From an uncultured Myxococcales bacterium (GTDB taxonomy: Bacteria > Myxococcota_A > UBA9042), in NCBI GenBank assembly GCA_903924465.1, contig CAIYBN010000013.1, positions 1-55,967 of the forward strand: a stretch of DNA of 55,967 nucleotides, in the 5' to 3' direction. The notes beneath the pieces are model-generated. The model was not told where the DNA came from, made no database searches, and saw only the letters and a list, made by a program, of their open reading frames with translations. The position numbers and the translations under genes were made by a program. Positions 35,173 through 43,594 of this stretch are shown here, one piece after another (position 1 is the stretch's first letter; each line of letters begins with the position of its first letter).

Positions 35173-36980
35173 TACAGGGCCTCATCTCCATTGGGTTTTG
35201 CCGCGTTCGGCTTGGCGGCCTTGTGCGCCTTGGGAACCACTTTCCTCGTTTCAGCCGCCGCTGTCGGCGTAGCTGGAGCCACAGCTTGCGTCTCGTACGG
35301 AAACGTCAACAGCGCCGAACGCAGCGCGGCGTCGGCCTTGGCGAAACGATACTTGTGCACGGCCTCAGCCACGCAAGTTGCCAGTGCGCTGTCGTTCGGC
35401 TGTTTGCGCAGCTGCACGTCCGTCGCCCGTCCTTTCGCGTCGATTTGTACGACTGCCTGAACCGCGCCGTTGGGATGACAAGCGTGAACGGCCCCGCTGA
35501 GGTCACTCACTGCGGCGTCGACAAGATCCGGCCGGAGCGGCGTTGCGGTGGCTGGCTGGCTTGGTTCTGGCGCTGCCGGCTGCACAGCGACGGCAGGTGT
35601 CGGGGCTGGCACACCGCTGGCGGGCGACGACTTGCTGGTTGCAAACCAGACGCCAGCAGCCACAAGTAACGCGGCAAGTGCCCATGCCACAACGGGATAC
35701 GCCAGGGATCGCTTGGGCGATTTGGACGCATCCGGGGCCGTTGATGCATTCGCCTTTGCCGGCGCCCGCAAATCCAGCGTCGCGTCCAAGTGCGGAGGCA
35801 TTTGCTCCGTCGGCGGCTGCAGCTCCGCTTGCCTCGCGTCCTCCGTGTGCGGCGTGACTGTCCGCGGCGGCAGCGGTTCTGTGCGCACGACCGCCAGATG
35901 CGGTGCCGACGTGACCGCCACTGCCATCGGCTCCGCGATCGTCTCATTCAGGTCCAGCGGCGTCACCGCACGCAATTTCGCCGATCGCGCCCGCCGACCA
36001 CCCAGCATCCCGGCCTTTTCCTGCACCTCTTCCAGCGCAGCACGCATGTCCTCGGCATCGACAAACCGCTGGTTCGGCTGTTTGCGCAGCGCGCGCATCA
36101 CCACCGCTTCCAGCCCCGGCGGTAGCTCCTGCGAGCACACGAGGCTCAGTGCCGCCGGCTCCTGTTGCACCTGCGCCATCATGGTTTCCACTGGACTCGG
36201 CCCCGACAGCGGCAATTCACCCGACAGGCACTGGTACAGAATGACGCCCAGCGCGTACAAATCGCTCCGGCCTTCCACGCCTTTGTTCAGCACCTGTTCC
36301 GGGCTCATGTACTTGGGCGTGCCCACCGTGAAACCGGTGCGCGTCAGGCCGCCGTCATCGCCCTGGTCAATCGGCTTGGCAATGCCAAAATCGATGACTT
36401 TGACGAAATCGTCTTCACCGTGCACGTTGCACAGGAAGATGTTGTCCGGCTTCAGGTCGCGATGCACCAGCCCCGCCTGATGCGCTTCCGCCAGCGACTT
36501 CAGCACGCCAATGGCAATGTGAATCGCCCGTTCCGGCGGCAAAATCCCGTCGTCGATGAGCACTTGGCCCAGTTCCTGACCGTGCAACAGCTCCATCGCC
36601 AGGTACAAATGGCCGGCGTCGGTTTGGCCAAAATCGTAGACGCGCACCGTATTGGGATGACTCAGCTTGGACGCCGTGCGCGCTTCCTGCAGGAACCGTT
36701 TGACTTGATTCTCATCCTCGCCCAAGTTTGGCTTGAGGACTTTCAACACAAGTTCCTGCTGGGTCACCACGTGCGTCGCGCGGAAGACCGCGCCGAAGCC
36801 GCCTTTGCCGAGGAGCTTGTCGACGCGGAAGCGCCCGCCGATGATTTCGCCGGTCTGGACAGTGTCGATCGCGCCGGCCACGCGCGCCAGCGTCGGAATC
36901 CCGTGTTGCGGACACATCGATTCCGGCGTCTTCAGGCCGCACTGCGGGCAGATTCGCTCGGTCGTCCTGGGTTCGCTCAT
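35172..36980 (-). CDS. Ser/Thr protein kinase with zinc ribbon and AgmX/TonB-like tail
   Basis: A 602-residue membrane kinase of the PknB type. Residues 11-27 form a CPQCG/CPQHG motif, a likely small metal ribbon. The kinase domain (about 50-315) has GKGGFGAV (58-65), Lys80, HRDLKPDN (173-180), DFG (197-199) and SPEQ, so it looks active. A Pro/Ala/Glu-rich linker leads to one membrane segment (about 428-447). Residues 485-562 form an extracytoplasmic domain with VVQIDAKGRATDVQL and CVAEAVHKYRF, matching the AgmX/PglI-type TonB-like module. AGGAG precedes the ATG. It sits 33 bp behind malQ and overlaps the TPR gene by one base. It probably senses envelope state. Confidence 0.93.
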   Translation of the reverse strand: MSEPRTTERICPQCGLKTPESMCPQHGIPTLARVAGAIDTVQTGEIIGGRFRVDKLLGKGGFGAVFRATHVVTQQELVLKVLKPNLGEDENQVKRFLQEARTASKLSHPNTVRVYDFGQTDAGHLYLAMELLHGQELGQVLIDDGILPPERAIHIAIGVLKSLAEAHQAGLVHRDLKPDNIFLCNVHGEDDFVKVIDFGIAKPIDQGDDGGLTRTGFTVGTPKYMSPEQVLNKGVEGRSDLYALGVILYQCLSGELPLSGPSPVETMMAQVQQEPAALSLVCSQELPPGLEAVVMRALRKQPNQRFVDAEDMRAALEEVQEKAGMLGGRRARSAKLRAVTPLDLNETIAEPMAVAVTSAPHLAVVRTEPLPPRTVTPHTEDARQAELQPPTEQMPPHLDATLDLRAPAKANASTAPDASKSPKRSLAYPVVAWALAALLVAAGVWFATSKSSPASGVPAPTPAVAVQPAAPEPSQPATATPLRPDLVDAAVSDLSGAVHACHPNGAVQAVVQIDAKGRATDVQLRKQPNDSALATCVAEAVHKYRFAKADAALRSALLTFPYETQAVAPATPTAAAETRKVVPKAHKAAKPNAAKPNGDEAL

Positions 36981-37013
36981 GCCGCCCGCTCCTGCTTGGG
37001 AGCCTAACTTGAT

Positions 37014-38507
37014 TCATCGCAACCGGTCAAACGTGGCCGCCAACTCGCGCAGCTTCGCTGCCAGTTCAGGCGTGAGCACACCCGCAGGCAAACGCCACGT
37101 CCAATTGCCCGCCGTGACACCGGGCACGTTCATCCGCGCTTCGCTGCCCAGCCCGAGCAAGTCCTGCATCGGCACGACCGCCGTCTGCGCGACCGATGCG
37201 TACGCCGTCTCGACCAGCCGCCACGCAATCGTCGCGTCCTCCACCGGCCCCAAATATCGCCGCACGCGCGCCTGTTGTTCCGGCGTGCTCAGCCACCAGC
37301 CCAGCGCCGTATCGTTATCGTGCGTGCCGGTATAGACCACACTGTTTGGCTCGTGGTGATGCGGCAGGAACGGATTCTTCGCCGTGTCGCCAAAGGCAAA
37401 CTGCAGGACTTTCATACCCGGCAGACCGGAATCGAGGCGCAGTTGCAGGACCGCTTCGTCCATCACGCCCAAATCCTCAGCAATCAGCGGCAATTCACCC
37501 AGTTCGCGTCGCAGCGCCGCGAAGAATGACAGGCCCGGCCCCTGCTGCCAGGCGCCGAATGTCGCGTCCGGCGCGTCATGCGGAATCGCCCAATAACCTG
37601 CAAAGCCGCGAAAATGGTCCATGCGCACGACGTCGACGTGGCTCAACGTGCGCCGCAACCTGGCGATCCACCAGCGATACCGATCGCGCGCCATCGCTGA
37701 CCAGTCATACAGCGGATTGCCCCAAAATTGGCCTTTTGCCGCAAAGTAGTCCGGCGGCACGCCCGCCACGCAGTGCGGCTGCCCGTGCCCGTCCAGTTGA
37801 AACAGGTCCGGCTGGCTCCACGTGTCCACGCTGTCGGCATCGACGTAGATAGGCACGTCACCCCAAATCTGCACGCCGCGACTCCGCGCGTGACCGCGAA
37901 TCCACCGCCATTGACGGTCAAACAGGAACTGGAGCGCCACGTAACGCTGAACTTCGTCGGCCAGTTCCTCGCGTGCTTGGGCCAGCGCCTGCGGATCGCG
38001 CATGCGCAACGGTTCCGGCCACTGCCACCACGCCGTCTGGCCTTGCTGCTGGCGAATGGCCTGGAAGAGGCCCGCGTCAACCGCCCACCGCTGCTCACTG
38101 AAGTACTGGGCAAAGCGCGGCCACAGCGGGTGCTGGCGATCCCGGGTCAGCCGTTCCGCGGCCAGATGCAGGAGCGGCTGCTTCAAGGCGCGCGCAGCTG
38201 CAAAGTCCGCGCGGTCTTCGGCGGTTGGCGATGGGACCACTTCAGCTTCGCTCAGCAAGCCATCCGCGACGAGGCCAGACAGCGCCAGCAACCACGTATT
38301 TCCCGAGAGTGCGGAAGGACTTGCGTATGGCGAATCGGCACTTCCAGGTGGGACCAACGGCAGCACTTGCCAGACGGTCAGCCCCGCCGTCGTCATCCAG
38401 TCCAGCAGCGCCGGCACCGCGCCCAGATCGCCCATGCCGTGCGCGCCGGACAGCGACGTCGGATGCAGCAACACGCCCGCGGCGCGCGGAAACAGCGGGT
38501 TCGCCAT
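37014..38507 (-). CDS. malQ: 4-alpha-glucanotransferase (amylomaltase), GH77
   Basis: A 497-residue cytosolic enzyme that transfers alpha-1,4-glucan segments between maltodextrins, part of glycogen and maltose metabolism. Length and layout match MalQ. GVLLHPTSLSGAHGMGDLG opens the protein, then WQVLPLVPPG and SPYASPSALSGN. Catalytic residues are Asp297 in RMDHFRGF (nucleophile), Glu344 in IAEDLG (acid/base) and Asp397 in THDNDT (transition-state stabiliser). The 32- and 33-bp gaps to nadE upstream and the kinase downstream, all on one strand, suggest one operon. The ribosome site before the ATG (GGATAG) is weak. Confidence 0.95.
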   Translation of the reverse strand: MANPLFPRAAGVLLHPTSLSGAHGMGDLGAVPALLDWMTTAGLTVWQVLPLVPPGSADSPYASPSALSGNTWLLALSGLVADGLLSEAEVVPSPTAEDRADFAAARALKQPLLHLAAERLTRDRQHPLWPRFAQYFSEQRWAVDAGLFQAIRQQQGQTAWWQWPEPLRMRDPQALAQAREELADEVQRYVALQFLFDRQWRWIRGHARSRGVQIWGDVPIYVDADSVDTWSQPDLFQLDGHGQPHCVAGVPPDYFAAKGQFWGNPLYDWSAMARDRYRWWIARLRRTLSHVDVVRMDHFRGFAGYWAIPHDAPDATFGAWQQGPGLSFFAALRRELGELPLIAEDLGVMDEAVLQLRLDSGLPGMKVLQFAFGDTAKNPFLPHHHEPNSVVYTGTHDNDTALGWWLSTPEQQARVRRYLGPVEDATIAWRLVETAYASVAQTAVVPMQDLLGLGSEARMNVPGVTAGNWTWRLPAGVLTPELAAKLRELAATFDRLR

Positions 38508-38539
38508 CAGCTATCCACGCGGACACAAGGTCGTCATGT

Positions 38540-40204
38540 TCACTCCGGCATCCGCCGTGCCATCGGCACGCGCCGCCCACCGCCAAAAGCCTTGCGCGTC
38601 ACACGCAGCACCGGCGCCGCCTGTCTGCGTTTGTACTCGTTGCGCTCGACCAAACGCACGATGCGTTCAACCGTGGCGCGATCGTAGCCCGCCGCGACGA
38701 TCTGTGCGACCGGCCAACGCTCCATCACGTGGAATTGCAAAATCGCGTCCAAAATCGGGTAGGGCGGCAGCGAATCCTCATCTTTCTGATCCGGCGCCAG
38801 CTCCGCCGACGGGGGCTTGGTCAGCGTATCGTTTGGAATCACTTCACGTTCTGTGTTGTAAGTCCGCGCCACGTCATAGACCAGCGTCTTCGGCACGTCG
38901 CCGATCACCGCCAGCCCGCCGTTCATGTCGCCGTACAACGTGCAGTAGCCGACCGCCAATTCGCTCTTGTTGCCCGTTGTCAGCAGCAGCGCACCAGTCT
39001 TGTTCGACAGCGCCATCAGCACCGTGCCACGCGCGCGCGCCTGGAGATTCTGATCGGTAATATCGGCTGGAGTCGAGGCGTAGTGGGCAAATTCATTGCT
39101 CAACGCTTGATGAAATGCCTGATAAGGCTGCGAAATTGAAACAATCGGACAGCGAATCCCGAGATTCTGAGCCAGCGTCAATGCGTCCGTCACGGATCCC
39201 GCGCTGCTATACGGTCCTGGCATCGCCAGGCCCACGACGTGTTGCGCCCCGAGCGCTTCCACCGCCAGCGCCGCAGTCAAGGCCGAGTCAATGCCGCCCG
39301 ACAAGCCCAGGACGACGCTGCGGAAGCCACATTTGTTGACATAATCACGCAGCCCCAAAACAAGCGCCCGCCGCACTTCCAGTGCCGGCGCTATCTGCAA
39401 TGCCTCAGGAATCTGAATAGTTGGCGTACGTTTCGTCGTGATCTCGCGCGGCAGTTCGACGCACAAGTCCATCTCGGCGAATGCGTCCGCCAGCGCCAGC
39501 ACGTCGCCTTGGGCGTTCACGGCAAAGGAACGGCCATCAAAGACCAGAGAATCATTGCCGCCGACGAGATTGCAGTACGCAACCGGCACGCTGTGGCGCT
39601 GCGCAATGCCGCGCACCAGGTTCAAGCGGCGCAGCGGCTTGCCGATGTCGAACGGCGAAGCAGACAGGTTCAGGATGCAATCCGCGCCGGCCGCAACCAG
39701 TTCAGCGACGGGATCGACCGGATAACGCGGCTGGCCGTCGTCGTCGTGGTGCCAGATGTCTTCGCAAATGGTCACGCCGACGCGGCGACCGGCGATGTCG
39801 AGCACTTCTGCAGTCGTACCGGGTTGGAAGTAGCGATCTTCGTCAAAAACGTCGTAAGTCGGCAGCAGCCGCTTGCGGATCGTCGCGACGAGCTTGCCGT
39901 CGGTCAGCACCAGCGCGGCGTTGATGGCCGGACGGCCAGGTTCGTGATTCGGCAGCGCCACACCGGCAATGAGCGTCAGACCACGCGAGGCATGGGCCAA
40001 GGTCGGCACGGCGTCCAGACCAGCTTGCAGGACGTCCGGACGTTCGAGCAGGTCCAGGGGCGGATAGCCGGTGACGGCCAACTCCGGCGTGACGACGACC
40101 TGGATGCCGGCTGCGCGCGCCCGTTCGCAAGCGGCCGTGATGCGCGCGAGGTTGCCGGCGAAGTCGACGATGGTGGTGTTGAACTGGGCGAGGCAGATGC
40201 GCAT
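38540..40204 (-). CDS. nadE: Glutamine-dependent NAD+ synthetase
   Basis: A 554-residue two-domain enzyme that makes NAD from deamido-NAD, ATP and glutamine. The N-terminal nitrilase-type glutaminase (1-260) has Glu41 (TPELAVTGYPP), Lys111 (RKRLLPTYDVFDE) and Cys147 (VTICEDIW). The synthetase domain begins near 275 with PP-loop SGGIDS (302-307), then NKTGALLLTTGNKSE and a C-terminal basic NEYKRRQAAP segment. Length matches the short glutamine-dependent class. It is probably the first gene of the operon nadE-malQ-kinase-TPR. An AT-rich palindrome about 110 bp upstream (40311-40324) is a candidate control site. Confidence 0.96.
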   Translation of the reverse strand: MRICLAQFNTTIVDFAGNLARITAACERARAAGIQVVVTPELAVTGYPPLDLLERPDVLQAGLDAVPTLAHASRGLTLIAGVALPNHEPGRPAINAALVLTDGKLVATIRKRLLPTYDVFDEDRYFQPGTTAEVLDIAGRRVGVTICEDIWHHDDDGQPRYPVDPVAELVAAGADCILNLSASPFDIGKPLRRLNLVRGIAQRHSVPVAYCNLVGGNDSLVFDGRSFAVNAQGDVLALADAFAEMDLCVELPREITTKRTPTIQIPEALQIAPALEVRRALVLGLRDYVNKCGFRSVVLGLSGGIDSALTAALAVEALGAQHVVGLAMPGPYSSAGSVTDALTLAQNLGIRCPIVSISQPYQAFHQALSNEFAHYASTPADITDQNLQARARGTVLMALSNKTGALLLTTGNKSELAVGYCTLYGDMNGGLAVIGDVPKTLVYDVARTYNTEREVIPNDTLTKPPSAELAPDQKDEDSLPPYPILDAILQFHVMERWPVAQIVAAGYDRATVERIVRLVERNEYKRRQAAPVLRVTRKAFGGGRRVPMARRMPE

Positions 40205-40310
40205 GGGACGGTAAAGGTAGCATCGACTGGAGTTGCGGCCAAGTCAGCACGCAAGGCGGGCAGCAAAGGTGCTGAAGCGCCCTGCTCTTGTCCCTTGTTA
40301 TGCAGTTTAC

Positions 40311-40324
40311 ATAATACCTATTAT
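40311..40324. promoter_or_regulatory. AT-rich palindrome upstream of nadE
   Basis: ATAATA-CC-TATTAT is a perfect 6+6 inverted repeat within an AT-rich island (about 40300-40335) in very GC-rich DNA, between the end of the 40418-42166 gene and nadE. On the nadE strand TATTAT is a 5-of-6 match to a -10 box. A palindrome overlapping a -10 box suits a repressor operator. Its resemblance to NAD-regulator sites is only general. No clear -35 box is present. Confidence 0.4.
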
Positions 40325-40417
40325 CAGACGTTATGATGCGCCGAGCAGTCACACGCCTCAACTCGTTTCCGCCGCCAAAAAAATCCGTTCATCCGGCGAC
40401 GAGTCACCACGCCGTGC

Positions 40418-42166
40418 CTACGGACACCGCGATTCCAGCTGCGGCGATAGCCAGCGTCCGAGCAACTCCAGCCCATGTTCGTTCAGATGCGGATCGTCCT
40501 GCCGCTGCAAGAAGACCGCCTGTTCACCCTGTGTCCGGACGACCTCGTCAACCATGGCCTGCGTTTCCAAGACGGCAATGCCTTCGGACTTCAGGATATC
40601 GCGCAGCCGTTCGGCGTCGTGTTGAAATTCTGTACGCCTCAGGCTGCGACGGTTTGGCATCATCACGGCGACGACCGGTATCTGATTTGCGCGTGTGGTG
40701 CTCAGCAAGAACTCAAGCGCCGAGCGGTAATCTGCCAAAGCCTCGGCGCGCGGCGAGTTCGGTCCCGCCGATGCGGTACTGGCCCAAAGGAACTGGCGAG
40801 CGACGGCCCGGACAACCAACGAGTACGAGGCCAACCAGTGCAGCGGAAATGGCGGCGGGCTGAAGCGCAAAATCTCCTGAAACCGTGACGAATCGCGAAT
40901 CGGCTCTGGACACCGCTCCCGCGTGCCTGCTTTATCGGTCACCAAGACCGACCGATCACCGCAATACATTCTCGGCATGCCGATTTCCAGAAGGTCGTTG
41001 CCGGCGAACACATGCAACACGACCATCCGAAACGACGATCGCGCCAACCAACGTCTGGCAATCGCGGCCTGCAGATCCAAGCTCGAATTGCCCAATCCGG
41101 TATTCAAGTGGCTCGTGCCGGGCGCAAGTTTCTCGAGCCAAACGGTCAAGCTGCGGCTCCGGTCGACGCCTGAGCCCTCCAGCATCGAGTCGCCAATGTG
41201 AAGCATTGCGCGCGGTTGAAGGTCGATCGCCTCGACCGCCGGACAGCCTTGGGCATCGCCGTTTGGCGGCCCCCAGAGCGCACAGAATCCTGGTTCCCTG
41301 ACGGCGGCAGCGGTCGCAACATCGCCGTTCAAATGCCACGGCGGGCCCAGCGGAACCGTGATGCCAGGCTGGTTCACGTGCAGCACACGTAACGCCCCTT
41401 CAAGCAGAAGCAGCCCGAGCACGGTTGACGTCAGCGTCAGCGCCACCCGCGTGGCTGACACGCGCGTGAGCACGACGAGCCAACAGAGAGCGGCGAGGCA
41501 GCCCATGGCCACGCCGTCCCACAGCAGCCAGAAGCCGCCCAGCAGACTGCCCGCAACACCGAGAGCGAGCCAGAGTACGGCACCCAGCGCGAGGAAAGTC
41601 ACACCGGGCGCTTGGCGTCTCCTTCGAAGCGGTAACGCAACTGCGAAGGCCAATGCAGTCGGCGCCGCAAGCCAGATGCACAGCGCGAGCAACAGCGACG
41701 GCGGTTCAACCGGAGCATGACGCGGCGGGGACGTCGTTCGCCAAGGATTCGCGAAGGAGCGCAAGACGGCCACAAGCCCCGCCGTCGTCTGCGCGTCCGC
41801 CGAGGTCGCGGTCAGGCACCCTGCCGCGATGGCCATGCCGACACACTGCGGCGTCGGTGGCGCAATCCGAAAGTCCACGCAGGCGTGCCCAGCGGTACAC
41901 GCCCGCCCAACGATGGACTGAGGTCCAATCGTCGCGCTATCCAGGGACCAGGCGCCCTGGGTCGCGCCAAATGTGCGTTCCAAAGCCGCGCCGGCCGAAG
42001 GTGGCAGCACTGGCGTTTGTGCCCAAGCTGACGGTTCCATCCACGTCGCTGCCGCGAGAATAATCAATGCAATATCAAGGCCAATCGTCCGACATCCGGC
42101 GCGCCGATGGTCAAATTTGACGGGTTGCACTGCGGTATGGCCGAATTGAGTGCGCGTGACGTCCAT
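40418..42166 (-). CDS. Membrane-anchored SGNH hydrolase-like protein
   Basis: A 582-residue protein. I start at 42166 (MDVTRTQFGH) because AAGGTGGA precedes it; the frame runs upstream without support. A signal or membrane segment (about 27-50) is followed by an extracytoplasmic part with several Cys, then four hydrophobic segments (about 155-270). The C-terminal domain (about 310-582) is an SGNH esterase: block I HIGDSMLEGSGVD, block II NTGLGNSSLD, block III HVFAGNDL and block V DDPHLNEHG with the Asp-His pair. This resembles membrane SGNH proteins that modify or hydrolyse acyl groups on envelope glycans. It is divergent from metX across 363 bp and upstream of nadE on the same strand. Acceptor or substrate unknown. 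Confidence 0.83.
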   Translation of the reverse strand: MDVTRTQFGHTAVQPVKFDHRRAGCRTIGLDIALIILAAATWMEPSAWAQTPVLPPSAGAALERTFGATQGAWSLDSATIGPQSIVGRACTAGHACVDFRIAPPTPQCVGMAIAAGCLTATSADAQTTAGLVAVLRSFANPWRTTSPPRHAPVEPPSLLLALCIWLAAPTALAFAVALPLRRRRQAPGVTFLALGAVLWLALGVAGSLLGGFWLLWDGVAMGCLAALCWLVVLTRVSATRVALTLTSTVLGLLLLEGALRVLHVNQPGITVPLGPPWHLNGDVATAAAVREPGFCALWGPPNGDAQGCPAVEAIDLQPRAMLHIGDSMLEGSGVDRSRSLTVWLEKLAPGTSHLNTGLGNSSLDLQAAIARRWLARSSFRMVVLHVFAGNDLLEIGMPRMYCGDRSVLVTDKAGTRERCPEPIRDSSRFQEILRFSPPPFPLHWLASYSLVVRAVARQFLWASTASAGPNSPRAEALADYRSALEFLLSTTRANQIPVVAVMMPNRRSLRRTEFQHDAERLRDILKSEGIAVLETQAMVDEVVRTQGEQAVFLQRQDDPHLNEHGLELLGRWLSPQLESRCP

Positions 42167-42529
42167 TCCACCTTGCGATCTGCCTGGTCTGCCGCAAGAA
42201 GAGACGCGAGCCATCGCCGAGTGAGTTTGAACTGGGCAAATTCGCCCGTCAAGCGGTTGGGAAATGGGCGCGGAATGGAGTGCTGGGGCAGCTTGATCCG
42301 GTTTCGGGACGCTCCGTCTGCGCGTGCGCTCGCTGAGCAATGCGGCGACGCGCTTCGCCCGGCTCGGGGCGCACTTTGCGACCTTCCGGTCGCTCCCCGC
42401 CTGCACAGCGTCACGTCATGCCGCCTGGCAACCAGTTATCGCAGGCGATTCGTCCAGGCCAGTCGCGATCAGCTGTCGGTTACGCTAGACTGCCACCCCC
42501 TCCGGATGGAACCGTCGCTGAGCTGTGTC
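42167..42529. other. Divergent intergenic region between SGNH gene and metX
   Basis: A stretch of 363 bp that should carry promoters for both divergent genes. I see no convincing -35/-10 pair and no SAM-I, SAM-II or SAH riboswitch core, although methionine genes often have one. A TACGCTAGACT stretch about 45 bases before the metX start could be a -10 region, but no -35 box is spaced properly. The long open frame crossing this region has no start support. Confidence 0.45.
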
Positions 42530-43594
42530 ATGCCTGAATCTCACATCCTGCCCATGCCGCGCGCAATGCTCGGTCACATGGATTTGCCGCTGGAGCTGGG
42601 CGGATTGCTTCAGGACGTGACGTTGCGCGGATTTGCCTATGGCCAGCCGCTTGGCGCAGCGCCCGTCTTCGTGCTGGCGGGTGGCATTACCGCCGACGCC
42701 ATGCCGCTGGGTGACGGTCAGCAGTCAGGCTGGTGGCAGGCGTTGGCGACGGCGGGCTTCCTGCAGGTCGAGCGACACACAATCCTCGCGCCCGGTACGC
42801 TGGGGCATGTCAGCGATTGGCCGGCGCTCCGGACGCTGGACGGCACAGACGCGGTGGATCTGCCGCAGTTGACGCCGTTCGACCTGGCCGAGGCGACTGA
42901 GGCCTGGCTGACCCAGAACGATTGCCCCAACGGCATCACCTGGATCGGCGCGAGCGTGGGCGGACTGGTGGGCTTGGCGTTGGCGATTCGCTATCCCGCG
43001 CGGATTAGAGGTCTGATAACGATTTCCGCCGGACACCTGCCGGATGGCTGGGGCACCGGCGTGCGGCACCTGCAGCGGGAAATCGTCCGCGATGCGTTGC
43101 GCACGACGTGGCCGACGGCGAAGGACCGACGGCTGGGTCTCGCAACGGCGATGAAGCGTGCGCGCCAGCTCGGCTTGCTGAGCTACCGTGGCCGGGATGA
43201 GCTCAACACGCGCTTTGGCCGTTTGGAACCGGGCGCGGCGCTGCCGCCCATTGCAAGTTACCTGGAACACAACGGCGCCAAGTTCGCCGAGCACTTTTCG
43301 CCGCAGCGGTTTCTGCTGTTGAGCGAGGCGATTGACCGTTTCCATCTCGCCGAACGCGACGCCCTGCCCGACGTGCTTGCGCGCCTGCAGTGCCAGGTCA
43401 CCGTGGTCGGCGTGCCGTCTGACCTGCTGTTTCCTTGGACGATGCAAGTCGAGCTGCACCAACTGCTGGTCGTCGCGGGCGTTCGTTCGCAGTTGCTGAC
43501 CTTGACCTCCGATTTTGGCCACGACGCGTTCCTGGCTGACCAAGCGCGTCTGGCGCAACTCCTTCTGGAACATGGCATTTTGCAAGAGGACTGA
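42530..43594 (+). CDS. metX: Homoserine O-acyltransferase, MetX type
   Basis: A 354-residue alpha/beta-hydrolase-fold enzyme that activates homoserine by O-acylation for methionine synthesis. The nucleophile elbow is GASVGG (Ser142), where the family commonly has GNSMGG or GGSMGG. Asp298 lies in PSDLLFP and His331 in FGHDAFL, completing the triad. LQREIVRDA and the SYLEHNGAKFAEHF and FLLLSEAIDRFHLAE segments follow the MetX pattern of other proteobacteria. The acyl donor (acetyl-CoA or succinyl-CoA) cannot be told by eye. I start at 42530 (MPESHILP); 42506 is an alternative and neither has a strong ribosome site. The next gene is homoserine dehydrogenase, starting directly after the stop codon, which supports the assignment. 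Confidence 0.9.
   Translation: MPESHILPMPRAMLGHMDLPLELGGLLQDVTLRGFAYGQPLGAAPVFVLAGGITADAMPLGDGQQSGWWQALATAGFLQVERHTILAPGTLGHVSDWPALRTLDGTDAVDLPQLTPFDLAEATEAWLTQNDCPNGITWIGASVGGLVGLALAIRYPARIRGLITISAGHLPDGWGTGVRHLQREIVRDALRTTWPTAKDRRLGLATAMKRARQLGLLSYRGRDELNTRFGRLEPGAALPPIASYLEHNGAKFAEHFSPQRFLLLSEAIDRFHLAERDALPDVLARLQCQVTVVGVPSDLLFPWTMQVELHQLLVVAGVRSQLLTLTSDFGHDAFLADQARLAQLLLEHGILQED

Noticed and set aside
42167..42529. SAM or SAH riboswitch upstream of metX
   Set aside because: I looked for conserved core sequences and pairing and saw none that fit; GGCAACC-like bases alone are not enough.
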